Source of the DNA: an uncultured Collinsella sp.
GTDB lineage: Bacteria > Actinomycetota > Coriobacteriia > Coriobacteriales > Coriobacteriaceae
NCBI GenBank assembly: GCA_934668875.1
Contig: CAKUON010000002.1
Span: 227,864-291,863 of the forward strand
Length of the DNA: 64,000 bases
Reading direction: 5' to 3'
The translations under genes were made by a program, and so were the position numbers. The notes under the pieces were generated by a model that was not told where the DNA came from, did not search any database, and worked only from the letters and a program-made list of their open reading frames with translations. Position 1 is the stretch's first letter. Every line of letters starts with the position of its first letter. Below, piece by piece: positions 18,990 through 29,371 of this stretch.

Positions 18990-19066
18990 TGGTGGACCTG
19001 ACAAGATTCGAACTTGTGACCTCCCGGTTATCAGCCGGACGCTCTAACCAACTGAGCTACAGGTCC
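18990..19066 (-). tRNA. tRNA-Ile (GAT anticodon), copy 1
   Basis: A 77-base cloverleaf with acceptor GGACCTG/CAGGTCC, anticodon loop CTGATAA, T-arm CAAGTTCGAATCTTG and encoded CCA. It is identical to the copy at 19214-19290 and lies 4 bases downstream of tRNA-Ala in the transcript. Confidence 0.97.
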
Positions 19067-19070
19067 ATCA

Positions 19071-19146
19071 TGGTGGAGGTTAGGGGGATCGAACCCCTGA
19101 CCTCAGGCTTGCAAAGCCCGCGCTCTCCCAGCTGAGCTAAACCCCC
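19071..19146 (-). tRNA. tRNA-Ala (TGC anticodon)
   Basis: A 76-base cloverleaf with anticodon loop TTTGCAA, T-arm AGGGGTTCGATCCCCCT and encoded CCA. The Ile-GAT/Ala-TGC pairing is usual in rRNA spacers, but no rRNA is present here. Confidence 0.97.
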
Positions 19147-19157
19147 ACGGAGACAGT

Positions 19158-19202
19158 AATAAACACCCCAGCGGCGACTCGGCTCTCGCTGGGGTGTTTA
19201 TT
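19158..19202. repeat. Perfect 16-bp inverted repeat between tRNA-Ile and tRNA-Ala
   Basis: AATAAACACCCCAGCG (19158-19173) is exactly complementary to 19187-19202, with a 13-base loop. Read on the minus strand no long T-run follows, but it could terminate or process the tRNA-Ile transcript. Confidence 0.8.
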
Positions 19203-19213
19203 GCGAAAGAAAG

Positions 19214-19290
19214 TGGTGGACCTGACAAGATTCGAACTTGTGACCTCCCGGTTATCAGCCGGACGCTCTAACCAACTGAGCTACAGGTCC
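19214..19290 (-). tRNA. tRNA-Ile (GAT anticodon), copy 2
   Basis: Identical in all 77 positions to the tRNA at 18990-19066. It is the promoter-proximal gene of the cluster, with a promoter 15-44 bases upstream. Confidence 0.97.
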
Positions 19291-19304
19291 ATCGCGCAAG
19301 GGAT

Positions 19305-19334
19305 ATATTAGACGAGTCGTTACGCGCGCGTCAA
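19305..19334 (-). promoter_or_regulatory. Promoter of the tRNA-Ile/Ala/Ile cluster
   Basis: On the minus strand TTGACG (19329-19334) and TAATAT (19305-19310) with an 18-base spacer, 14 bases before the tRNA-Ile 5' end. Confidence 0.75.
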
Positions 19335-19361
19335 CAACTTTTTTGAAAATCTTTGAGGGGT

Positions 19362-19498
19362 GTCGGCCCCGGCTGCCCGGCGGCATGCGAAGTCGCCTGC
19401 TCGGACAGTCCTGCTCGCACGGAGAGCACATTAAGTGCTCTCCGGCTCGTGCGGAACTCGCGATCGACTTCGCATGCCGCCGGGCAGCCGGGGCCGAC
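19362..19498. repeat. 137-bp element with perfect 34-bp terminal inverted repeats
   Basis: Positions 19362-19395 (starting GTCGGCCCCGGCTGCCCGG) are the exact reverse complement of 19465-19498. A nested hairpin GGAGAGCAC/GTGCTCTCC (19421-19429 and 19435-19443) occupies the centre, with a further CGCAC/GTGCG pairing around it. It lies between the gyrA terminator and the tRNA-Ile promoter and encodes no protein. I see no target-site duplication. It resembles a miniature inverted-repeat element or a structured RNA. Confidence 0.85.
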
Positions 19499-19515
19499 GC
19501 GAGGTTCAAGATTGT

Positions 19516-19549
19516 CAAAAAAGCGGTCGGCGCGCAGTGCGCCGACCGC
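19516..19549 (-). terminator. Terminator after gyrA
   Basis: GCGGTCGGCGC pairs with GCGCCGACCGC and is followed on the minus strand by TTTTTTGAC. Confidence 0.9.
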
Positions 19550-19589
19550 CGATATATGGGGTCTGATATTTTTTACCAGCTAGGGCATC

Positions 19590-22331
19590 TTACTCGTCTA
19601 GGAGATCTTCTGGCATGTCGTTGCCGTCGCCTAGATCGACAGGGGTTTCTTCGGGGGCAGAGCCGTCCTCTGCACCTTCGCCTTCGGGCTTCTCCTTGGC
19701 GGCCGTCATGCGGGCTACGGCGCAGATGCGGTCGTTGTCGTCGACGGTCATCATCTTGACGCCCTGGGTAGCGCGGCCAGTCTGGCTGATCTCGTCGGTC
19801 TTGACGCGAATGACCGTCGCGCCCTCCGTCACGATGAACAGCTCGTGCTGCGGGCCCACCGTCTTCATGGCCGCGAGGTTGCCCTTACGCTCGGTCATTT
19901 GGATGGTGTAGACGCCCTGGCCGCCGCGATTCTGCTCCGGGTAGTCCGCGACCGGCGTGCGCTTGCCGTAGCCGCGCTCGGTGATGACGAACAGATCGCC
20001 GTTGCCGTTAGTGACTTCCATGCCCAGAACGCTCACGCCGTCCTTCATGCCGATACCGCGAACGCCGCTGGTATCGCGGCCGGTGGCGCGCACCTGCTCC
20101 TCAGAGAACATAATCGCCTTGCCCGCAGTGGTGGCCAGGATGATCTTGTCGCCCTCGCGCACGCGGCGCACGTTGAGCAGTGCGTCGTCGTCACGCAGGT
20201 TGATGGCAATGAGTCCATCGCGACGGCTGCGGTCATATGCGCTCATTACGGTCTTCTTGACCATGCCGCTCTTGGTGGCAAACATCAGATACTCGTCGGC
20301 AGGGAACTCGCGGCAGCTGATGACGCTCGCGATCTTCTCGCCCTCCTCGAAGGGCAGCAGGTTGACGATCGCGGTACCGCGCGCCTGGCGCGTACCCACC
20401 GGCAGCTCGTGCACCTTCAGGCGATAGACCTTGCCCTTGCTCGAGAAGAACAGCACGTACTCGTGCGTGGACGCGATGAACATCTCGTCGATGACATCGT
20501 CCTCTTTGAGGTTGACGCCCGACACGCCCTTGCCGCCGCGTTTCTGGGCGCGGTAGGCGGCCACCGGGATGCGCTTGACATAGCCGGTGTGGGTGATGGT
20601 CACGACCATGTCCTCGTCGGCAATGAGGTCCTCGACGTCCAGGTCCTTCTCGACCTGGCTGATCTCGGTGCGACGCTTATCGCCAAATTTCTTGGAGATC
20701 TCGCGCATCTCTTCCTTAATGACGCCCAGGATCTTCTCCTCGTGCGCCAGCAGGTCCTCGTAGTAGGCGATGGCGCGGCGCAAGCCGTCCAGCTCTTCCT
20801 GAATCTTGTCGCGCTCCAGGCCGGTCAGGCGGCGCAGCTTCATCTCGAGGATGGCCGTGGTCTGCTCAGGCGTAAAGCCAAAGCGCTCGATCAGGCGGCT
20901 GCTGGCCTCGGAATCGGTCTGCGAGGAGCGGATGATGCTGATGACCTCGTCAATATGGTCGAGAGCCATCAGGTAGCCCTCGAGGATATGCGCGCGGGCC
21001 TGGGCCTTCTTAAGGTCGAAGCGGGTGCGGCGGGTGACGACGTCGACCTGGTGATCGATGTAGTGCTGCAGCATCTCGCGCAGGCTCAGGCATTTGGGAA
21101 CGCCGTTGACGAGCGCCAGGTTGTTGGCGCCGAAGGTCGTCTGCAGCGAGGTGTACTTATACAGGTTGTTGAGCACGACCTGCGGAATGACGCCCTTCTT
21201 GAGCTCGATGACCAGACGGATGCCCTTCTGGTTGGACTCATCGCGCATGTCCGAGATGCCCTCGATGCGCTTGTCGTTGACGAGCTGGGCGATCTTCTCC
21301 TGCAGGGTGCCCTTGTTGACCATGTAGGGAATCTCGGTAAAGACCAGACGGCTGCGGCCGGTCTTGGTGGACTCCACATGGGCCTTGGCGCGCACGGTAA
21401 TGGAGCCGCGGCCGGTCTCGTAGCTCTGCTTAATGCCGGCGCTGCCCATGATGATGGCGCCGGTGGGGAAGTCCGGACCGGGCATGATCTGCATGAGCTC
21501 GTCGACGGTGGCGTCGGGGTTGTCGATCAGGTAACAGGTGGCCTCGATCGCCTCGGTGAGGTTATGCGGGGCGATGTTGGTGGCCATGCCGACGGCGATG
21601 CCCTGGCTGCCGTTGACCAGCAGGTTGGGGAAGCGCGCGGGCAGCGCCTGGGGCTCGGCGAGCGATTCGTCGTAGTTGGGCTGCCAGTCGACGGTATCCT
21701 TCTGCAAGTCACGCAGCAATTCCATGGCGGGCTTTGCCAGGCGGCTCTCGGTGTAACGCATGGCCGCCGCGCCGTCGCCGTCGATGTTACCGAAGTTGCC
21801 GTGACCGTCGATGAGCGGCGTACGCATGGAGAACCACTGCGCCAGGCGGACCATGGCCTCGTAGACCGCGGAATCGCCGTGCGGGTGATACTTACCGATA
21901 ACTTCGCCGACCGTCCAGGCCGACTTCTTGTGCGGGCGGTTGGGGTAGATGCCGCTCTCGTTCATCGCGTACAGGATGCGGCGGTGCACCGGCTTTAGGC
22001 CGTCGCGCACGTCCGGCAGGGCGCGCGCCGTGATGACCGACATCGAATACTCGATAAACGACTGCTTCATCTCGCGACCGAACTCCGAAATCTGGAGCTG
22101 GCCGCCATTGATATCCTCGCCGGCCGAGGCGCCACGGTCGACTTCGCCAAAGCTCTCCTCGAGCTCACCGTCGTCGTCCTCTTCCTCGTCATCATCGGCA
22201 TCGGGGTTATAGGCGTCCGGATCGCCGTCCTCGCCCTGCTCAGCACGGGCAAGCAGGCGCTTCAGATCGTCGGGCATGCCGGCATCGCCGGCCTCGCCCA
22301 TACCCTCGTTATTGTTGATATCGTCTGCCAC
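19590..22331 (-). CDS. gyrA: DNA gyrase subunit A with acidic N-terminal extension
   Basis: Breakage-reunion subunit of gyrase, which introduces negative supercoils with GyrB. The 913-aa product has the catalytic tyrosine at 193 ([10 protein letters not shown]), the [12 protein letters not shown] segment (residues 149-160; Ser and Glu at the two classical quinolone positions) and the GyrA-box QKRGGKG in the C-terminal beta-pinwheel. The GTG at 22331 has GAGGAGGCAAC directly upstream. The first 80 residues are an unusual, mostly acidic extension (runs of Asp/Glu around 34-62) before the family core starts at [10 protein letters not shown]. The C-terminal tail is also acidic. It follows gyrB after a 155-base spacer that contains a large hairpin. 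Confidence 0.97.
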   Translation of the reverse strand: MADDINNNEGMGEAGDAGMPDDLKRLLARAEQGEDGDPDAYNPDADDDEEEDDDGELEESFGEVDRGASAGEDINGGQLQISEFGREMKQSFIEYSMSVITARALPDVRDGLKPVHRRILYAMNESGIYPNRPHKKSAWTVGEVIGKYHPHGDSAVYEAMVRLAQWFSMRTPLIDGHGNFGNIDGDGAAAMRYTESRLAKPAMELLRDLQKDTVDWQPNYDESLAEPQALPARFPNLLVNGSQGIAVGMATNIAPHNLTEAIEATCYLIDNPDATVDELMQIMPGPDFPTGAIIMGSAGIKQSYETGRGSITVRAKAHVESTKTGRSRLVFTEIPYMVNKGTLQEKIAQLVNDKRIEGISDMRDESNQKGIRLVIELKKGVIPQVVLNNLYKYTSLQTTFGANNLALVNGVPKCLSLREMLQHYIDHQVDVVTRRTRFDLKKAQARAHILEGYLMALDHIDEVISIIRSSQTDSEASSRLIERFGFTPEQTTAILEMKLRRLTGLERDKIQEELDGLRRAIAYYEDLLAHEEKILGVIKEEMREISKKFGDKRRTEISQVEKDLDVEDLIADEDMVVTITHTGYVKRIPVAAYRAQKRGGKGVSGVNLKEDDVIDEMFIASTHEYVLFFSSKGKVYRLKVHELPVGTRQARGTAIVNLLPFEEGEKIASVISCREFPADEYLMFATKSGMVKKTVMSAYDRSRRDGLIAINLRDDDALLNVRRVREGDKIILATTAGKAIMFSEEQVRATGRDTSGVRGIGMKDGVSVLGMEVTNGNGDLFVITERGYGKRTPVADYPEQNRGGQGVYTIQMTERKGNLAAMKTVGPQHELFIVTEGATVIRVKTDEISQTGRATQGVKMMTVDDNDRICAVARMTAAKEKPEGEGAEDGSAPEETPVDLGDGNDMPEDLLDE

Positions 22332-22379
22332 GTTGCCTCCTCATGGTTTGCGTGGTCCATTAGCTTTCTGCCACGGAGA

Positions 22380-22480
22380 CGGCTTTTCCAGGTGCCGCAG
22401 ATTCGCTCGAAAGAGGAGGGAAGCGTACTTGGGTACGCGACCGACGATTGAGGGCGAAGGTGCGGTGGCTGGGAAAGCCG
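22380..22480. repeat. Large hairpin in the gyrB-gyrA spacer
   Basis: CGGCTTTTCCAG (22380-22391) pairs with CTGGGAAAGCCG (22469-22480). The stem continues inward through TGCCGCA/TGCGGTG and TTCGC/GCGAA. A small inner hairpin GCGTAC/GTACGC lies at its apex. The element spans about 100 bases and lacks a T-run. It could be an RNA processing or attenuation element, or a dispersed repeat. Confidence 0.7.
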
Positions 22481-22486
22481 CAGGGA

Positions 22487-24559
<2,073 letters not shown>

Positions 24560-24567
24560 TTATCGTA

Positions 24568-24598
24568 AAAAAATACCCTCGGGAACGAGGGTATTTGG
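24568..24598 (-). terminator. Terminator after recF-DUF721
   Basis: AATACCCTC/GAGGGTATT stem with a six-base loop, followed on the minus strand by TTTTTTT. Confidence 0.9.
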
Positions 24599-24622
24599 CT
24601 CTACAAGGCCACCAGATGCGAT

Positions 24623-25186
24623 TTAAGGCTCTTTTTTACTTTGCACGCCCTTGGCCCACTCGGCACTGGCTCTCATGGCATTCTCGAGGGCCTCGCGCAG
24701 TTTTTGGTCTTCGATGGGCGCCACTTGGCGCTCGATCTCGGTACGCTCGGCCTCGCTTAGGTCGGCGTGCGGGGCCGGCGGGCGCTCGGGCATCGCCGGA
24801 CGCAGACGCTCCTTGGCAGCGGGAGGCGTATGCCCTGGAGCCGTCGTCTTAAACACCAGGCCGTCCACATGGGCCCCGGCACGCTCCATGCGTGCGCGGA
24901 TGATCTCGCGCAAAAGCGTCATCTCCTGCGTCCATGAGGGCGAATCGAGATATACCAGCAGCTCATTGGACTCGGGCAGATAGCGCAGGCCCGTCACATG
25001 GCGCCCCTCGCGTGTGCCCGAACACACGGCATTCCACGCGCGATAGACCGCGCGCGACTCCTCGGCGGCCTCCATCTGCGCGCGGCGCTCGGGTGTCGCC
25101 GCGGCCAGAATGCGCTGGCGCTCGGCATCCAAAAAGCCGCCAAAGGCAACCGTGCCGTTTTCACGCTCGTAATTAGCACGCCTCAC
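24623..25186 (-). CDS. DUF721 protein, probable DciA-type helicase loader
   Basis: DUF721 includes DciA, which operates on the replicative helicase DnaB in bacteria that lack DnaC or DnaI. The actinobacterial gene sits between recF and gyrB, as here. The 187-aa product has the core AVYRAWNAVCSGTREGRHV and RYLPESNELLVYLDSPSWTQEM, LLREIIRARME (about residues 45-108), with a disordered Pro/Ala-rich and charged C terminus. The GTG at 25186 overlaps the recF stop by 14 bases, indicating translational coupling. The DciA role is by homology and position. Confidence 0.85.
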   Translation of the reverse strand: MRRANYERENGTVAFGGFLDAERQRILAAATPERRAQMEAAEESRAVYRAWNAVCSGTREGRHVTGLRYLPESNELLVYLDSPSWTQEMTLLREIIRARMERAGAHVDGLVFKTTAPGHTPPAAKERLRPAMPERPPAPHADLSEAERTEIERQVAPIEDQKLREALENAMRASAEWAKGVQSKKEP

Positions 25187-26279
25187 CCATGCTCACCACC
25201 TTGGCTCGATCGAGCAGGTCATCGGTAAAGTACCCCAAGTTGGTAGTAGTAATGACCGTCTGGATGTCATCACCGATCAGTTGCAGAAAAGCGGAACGGC
25301 GCTCACCGTCGAGCTCGCTCATCACATCGTCCAAAAGCAGCAGCGGTGCGGTGCCCAAGATATCGCGGGCAACCGCCACCTCGGCCACTTTCCACGCCAA
25401 CACCAGCGTACGCTGCTGGCCTTGGCTGGCAAACGAGCGGGCAGACCGCCCCGCCACGCTAAACTCGATCTCGTCGCGATGCGGACCCACGAGTGTCACG
25501 CCGCGGCGCATTTCCTCGTCGGCACGGTCGTCGAGGGCCTGCAGCATACGCTCGTACGCCCAACCCTTGAGCTCCTCTCGATCGTCGGTCTGGGGCAAAT
25601 CGCCCAACGTGGACGCATAGGACACATGGGCGGTCTCGCCGGACGCAACCTGTCCGTAGGCATCGCGCACGTGACTCGCCAGGCGATCGAGCAGGGCAAG
25701 ACGATGCACCAGCAAAGCGGATCCAGCGCGGGCGATGGACTCGTTCCAGGCGCCGAGCATCTCGCGGCAGCACCAGCTCTCCTTGAGAAGGGCATTGCGC
25801 TGGGTCACGCAACGCCCGTAGGCACTTGCCAGATCGGCATAGCGCGCGCTCAGTTGCACGCCAAAGTCGTCGAGCGCGGCACGGCGCACGCTGGCACCTC
25901 GTTTGACCATGTCCAGGTGGTCCGGACAAAACAGCACGCTTGGCAGCACGCCGCGTACACCGGCGGCGGAGCACTTCTTGCCGTTGCGGCTAAACGAGCG
26001 TTTGCCATCTTCCACATTCAGCCCCATGTCCAGCACGCGGCCATCGCCCTCGAGCCTCAACTGGACTCGGCATGAGCCCACGCCGTCATGCACCAGCTCG
26101 GCGGCGGTCGGGTGCCTAAACGAGGCGCCGCTCGTCAGCAGCTGGAGCGCCTCTATGAGATTGGTCTTTCCCGCCGCATTGGGCCCCGCGAGTACCGTCA
26201 CGCCATCGTCCAGAACAAGGCGGTAACTATCGAAGCTGCGGTAGTGCGCGACGGAAAGATCGCGAGCGAACATGGCCAT
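25173..26279 (-). CDS. recF: DNA replication/repair protein RecF
   Basis: SMC-like ATPase that helps load RecA at gaps and stalled forks. The 368-aa product has Walker A GPNAAGKTNLIEAL (residues about 32-45), the ABC signature SQGQQRTLVLA, and Walker B LLLLDDVMSELD. Length is typical. The ATG at 26279 lies 10 bases after the dnaN stop and has a weak ribosome binding site, so translation is probably coupled to dnaN; a second ATG two codons on is an alternative. Confidence 0.97.
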   Translation of the reverse strand: MAMFARDLSVAHYRSFDSYRLVLDDGVTVLAGPNAAGKTNLIEALQLLTSGASFRHPTAAELVHDGVGSCRVQLRLEGDGRVLDMGLNVEDGKRSFSRNGKKCSAAGVRGVLPSVLFCPDHLDMVKRGASVRRAALDDFGVQLSARYADLASAYGRCVTQRNALLKESWCCREMLGAWNESIARAGSALLVHRLALLDRLASHVRDAYGQVASGETAHVSYASTLGDLPQTDDREELKGWAYERMLQALDDRADEEMRRGVTLVGPHRDEIEFSVAGRSARSFASQGQQRTLVLAWKVAEVAVARDILGTAPLLLLDDVMSELDGERRSAFLQLIGDDIQTVITTTNLGYFTDDLLDRAKVVSMGEAC

Positions 26280-26289
26280 GGAGCGACCG

Positions 26290-27393
26290 CTAGATGCGAA
26301 CCGGCATGACCAGGTACAGGTAGTTGATCTTGTCGTAGGACTTGAAGATGCCCGCCTGCGAGTAGCTCTTGAGCTCCAGCGTGATCTCCTTCTCCTTGGA
26401 CAGGGCGTTCAGGCAGCCAAAGATGTAGTGGTAGTTGAAGGCGATGGTGCCCGACTCGCCCTCGGCCTCGACATCGATCGTCTCCTGCGCCAGATCCTGG
26501 TCATTGGAGATGGAGGACAGGCCCATCTGGCCGTTCTCGACGTCGATCTCGAACTTGACGGCGGGGTTGGCACTCGCGATAACCGCCACACGCTTGAGGG
26601 CGGCGTTGAAGGCAGCCACGTCGATCTTGACGCTCGTCACGCACGAATCGGGGATGAGCTGCTTGTAGTTGGGATACACGCCCTCGATACGGCGCGAGAC
26701 GTAGGTGGTGTTGCCGGCCTCGAAGACGACCTGAGTGTCGGTGGCACCGATCATGATGGTGGCCTGGCTGGCCATAATGCTCAGAGCGTCGTTGAAGGCG
26801 TCGGCGGGAACGTTGAGCTCAAAGGAGCCCTCGAGGGTCGAGGTCTCGACCTGCGTATCGCATACGGCCAGACGGAAGGAGTCGGTCGCCACCAGGCGCA
26901 CGGTGTTGTTCTCGACCTTCATGTGCACGCCGCCCAGAATGGGGCGGGCCTTGTCGGTCGAGGTGACGCGCCACACGCGGCCGACCATTTCGGACAGGAC
27001 GTCGGTCGGAAGCTCAACGGCGCTCTCGATGGCATAGGCCGGAAACTCGGGGAAGTCGTTGGCGTCGAGCGTGTTCAGGCGAAAAGAGCTCTTCTCGCAC
27101 CCAATCAGCACCTGGCGTTCAGACAGCTCAAAAGTGACCGGAGCGTCGGGGAGCGTCTTGGTAATGTTGGAGAGCATCTTGCAGGGGATAACCATCTCGC
27201 CCTCTTCTTCGACATGTGCCGCGATGCGATGACGAATCGAGATGGTGTAGTTAGAGGTCTGGAATTCCAAGATGCCGTCTTGCGCCTTAACGAGTACGCC
27301 CGAAAGGATGGGGAGGGTGGATGCCGAAGCGACACCCTTCATAACGACGCCGATGGCTTGTGTAAGCGAGCTCTGGCTGACGGTGAACTTCAT
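26290..27393 (-). CDS. dnaN: DNA polymerase III sliding clamp (beta subunit)
   Basis: Ring-shaped processivity clamp of the replicative polymerase. The 367-aa product shows the three-domain architecture, starts MKFTVSQSSLTQAI and ends in the family C-terminal motif YLVMPVRI. AAAGG lies 9 bases before the ATG. It is the first gene of a dnaN-recF-DUF721 run and is separated from dnaA by a 238-base spacer with DnaA-box-like motifs. Confidence 0.98.
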   Translation of the reverse strand: MKFTVSQSSLTQAIGVVMKGVASASTLPILSGVLVKAQDGILEFQTSNYTISIRHRIAAHVEEEGEMVIPCKMLSNITKTLPDAPVTFELSERQVLIGCEKSSFRLNTLDANDFPEFPAYAIESAVELPTDVLSEMVGRVWRVTSTDKARPILGGVHMKVENNTVRLVATDSFRLAVCDTQVETSTLEGSFELNVPADAFNDALSIMASQATIMIGATDTQVVFEAGNTTYVSRRIEGVYPNYKQLIPDSCVTSVKIDVAAFNAALKRVAVIASANPAVKFEIDVENGQMGLSSISNDQDLAQETIDVEAEGESGTIAFNYHYIFGCLNALSKEKEITLELKSYSQAGIFKSYDKINYLYLVMPVRI

Positions 27394-27631
27394 CTTTTAA
27401 TACCTTTCTATAGATATAAATATCTTAATAATAGTAATAGCACTGACGAAACTGTTGATTACTCCCAAAGACGCAGGTCAGACCCAGAAAGAGAATCGAC
27501 AGTAACCTGTGTGCAACAGGGGTGGTTTTCCACGTTCAAAACCTGCGCAAAACTTTTCGTCACCGCGGGTTGGGTTTTAGACACCTTATGCCCGTGGTTT
27601 CGACAAGTTTTCAACAGGTGTCTCTATTTCC
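27394..27631. other. dnaA-dnaN spacer with DnaA-box-like motifs
   Basis: The spacer contains TTTTCCACG (27526-27534, one mismatch to the TTTTCCACA form of the DnaA box). It also contains AGTTTTCAACAGGT (27606-27619), which recurs in inverted orientation twice at 30806-30819 and 30859-30872 on the other side of dnaA. ACCTGTGTGCAACAGG lies near 27505. It may form part of a bipartite origin or serve dnaA autoregulation. Confidence 0.55.
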
Positions 27632-29356
27632 CTACGAGCGCAGTGTAATTTTGTCTCGCAGCGACTTGAGGTCCTCGGTGACGGTTCTGTCTTCCTGGAT
27701 CATCTTCTGGACTTTTTTGTAGCTCGTGCTGACGGTCGAGTGGTTGCGGTTGCCAAATTCGGCACCCACCGCCGTGGTCGTCATCTCGCACATCTCAATC
27801 GCCAGATAGATGGCTATGTGACGCGCCTTGGCGATATTGGCGTTGCGGCGCGGGCCGATGAGCTCCTCGTGCGTTACGCCGTACTGCTCCTCGATGACGG
27901 ACTGGACCGTCTGAACGTTGATCTTCTTGGCCGACGTGTCGAAGTACTGGCTGGCGATGGTGTCGATATCGTCAAAGGTGAGCTCCCCGCCCTCGCGTTC
28001 GCGGTCGCCCGCCTCGCCGGCACAGCGCTCGCAGAAGCTCTCGAGCTCGCGGATGTTGGTGCCCGAGACCTCGGCCATGTGTTTAAAGTGCTCGTCGGTC
28101 AGGTGTCCGCCGTCGCCCCCGTAGGCTGCCAGCAGCGAATCATCGCCCGCCTCGGGTGCTGCGGCGATGGTGTTCTCGTAATAGCGTTGCAAGATCTTGT
28201 ATTTCATCTCGTAGCTGGGCTCTGCGACCAAGCAGAGCATGCCGGCGTTAAAGCGGCTGGTCAGGCGCTCGTCCATGCTCAAGTCTTTGGGCGCGCGATC
28301 GGCTGCGATCACGACCTTTTTGTTGTTGCGGATGAACTCGTCCATGAGCTGGAAAAAGTAATCCACGCTCGCGCGCTTGCCGATAATGTTTTGGATGTCG
28401 TCGATGATGAGCACGTCCACGCCGTGGTATGCCTGCATGATGGGCGCGTTGCTCTTCTTTTGACGGTCGAACTCGGTCATCAGGTCGTCCAAATACGCCT
28501 GGGAATTGGCGTACTTGACCTTGATCTCGGGAGATTTCTCGGCAAGCTCATTTTTGATGGCGAGCAGCAGGTGGGTCTTGCCCAATCCCGATTTGCCGTA
28601 GATGAACAGTGACGTGCACGTGCCGCGCTCGTCCGCCAGGGCGGCAAACTTGAGCGCCGAGCGATAGGCGTGGCTGTTCTCGGGGCCGTAGACAAAGTTC
28701 TCAAAGGTGAATTTTGAGTTTGCGGCGAGCGGGGCGCCGTCTGTGTTCTGCTCCGCCGGCGCCGCCGGTGCCGCCACAGGCGTAGCGGGGGCCGCTGCGT
28801 GCGCGGTCTTTGCCGGCGCGCCGCCCTGCATCTGATTCATCATGCGGCGGAAGTCGTCGGCCGAAAGCGTGTTCTTGATCGCAATGCCCGAGTCCTCGCC
28901 CGGCGTCGTGTCGTGGGCGATGGGCATATGCGTGACGGGCGCGGGCGTTGATGTCACCGGGCCCGACGGCGCCGCGGGCGCCTGCTGTGCCTCTCCCATG
29001 GTTTCACGGGAAACATCACCGGCCCTGGGCGCGGGTGTCGTTGCGGCTGCTGCGGTCGCTACCGGGGGAGCGGCGGGTGCTGCTGCGGCAGCGGAATCAG
29101 CCGCGGCACTCTGCGGCGCCACGATGTCGAGCGCGATCGGCGCAAAGGCGATTTCCTCTAGATAGGCCTCGATCGTCGGTTGGTGCTTTTTGAGCTGCGC
29201 GATGGCAAAGCGCGAAGGGGCCTCGATCGTGAGCGTGTCTTCGGTCAGGCTCACGGCGCGCGACTGCCCCAGCATGTTGATGAGGCGTGCATCTTGGCCG
29301 TCGCGCTGGCAAAAGGCGATGGCATCCCCCAGGATGATGCTTGCTTCCTCGTCCAC
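27632..29356 (-). CDS. dnaA: Chromosomal replication initiator DnaA
   Basis: AAA+ initiator that melts oriC. The 574-aa product has a short N-terminal domain I and an Ala/Pro-rich linker (about residues 80-210, longer than average). The AAA+ domain has Walker A GKSGLGKT at 254-261 and Walker B VLIIDDIQ. The C-terminal DNA-binding domain reads ARHIAIYLAIEM and GAEFGNRNHSTV; the usual GGRDHSTV is changed to GNRNHSTV, which may go with a diverged box sequence. The GTG at 29356 is preceded by GGGAGAGACA. It lies 15 bases after the GHKL-ATPase gene, so the two are probably co-transcribed. Confidence 0.97.
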   Translation of the reverse strand: MDEEASIILGDAIAFCQRDGQDARLINMLGQSRAVSLTEDTLTIEAPSRFAIAQLKKHQPTIEAYLEEIAFAPIALDIVAPQSAAADSAAAAAPAAPPVATAAAATTPAPRAGDVSRETMGEAQQAPAAPSGPVTSTPAPVTHMPIAHDTTPGEDSGIAIKNTLSADDFRRMMNQMQGGAPAKTAHAAAPATPVAAPAAPAEQNTDGAPLAANSKFTFENFVYGPENSHAYRSALKFAALADERGTCTSLFIYGKSGLGKTHLLLAIKNELAEKSPEIKVKYANSQAYLDDLMTEFDRQKKSNAPIMQAYHGVDVLIIDDIQNIIGKRASVDYFFQLMDEFIRNNKKVVIAADRAPKDLSMDERLTSRFNAGMLCLVAEPSYEMKYKILQRYYENTIAAAPEAGDDSLLAAYGGDGGHLTDEHFKHMAEVSGTNIRELESFCERCAGEAGDREREGGELTFDDIDTIASQYFDTSAKKINVQTVQSVIEEQYGVTHEELIGPRRNANIAKARHIAIYLAIEMCEMTTTAVGAEFGNRNHSTVSTSYKKVQKMIQEDRTVTEDLKSLRDKITLRS

Positions 29357-29371
29357 TGTCTCTCCCGTCCT

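Noticed and set aside
18990..19290. Expected rRNA operon around the Ile/Ala tRNAs
   Set aside because: No 16S, 23S or 5S sequence is visible on either side; gyrA and the nuclease gene are the direct neighbours.
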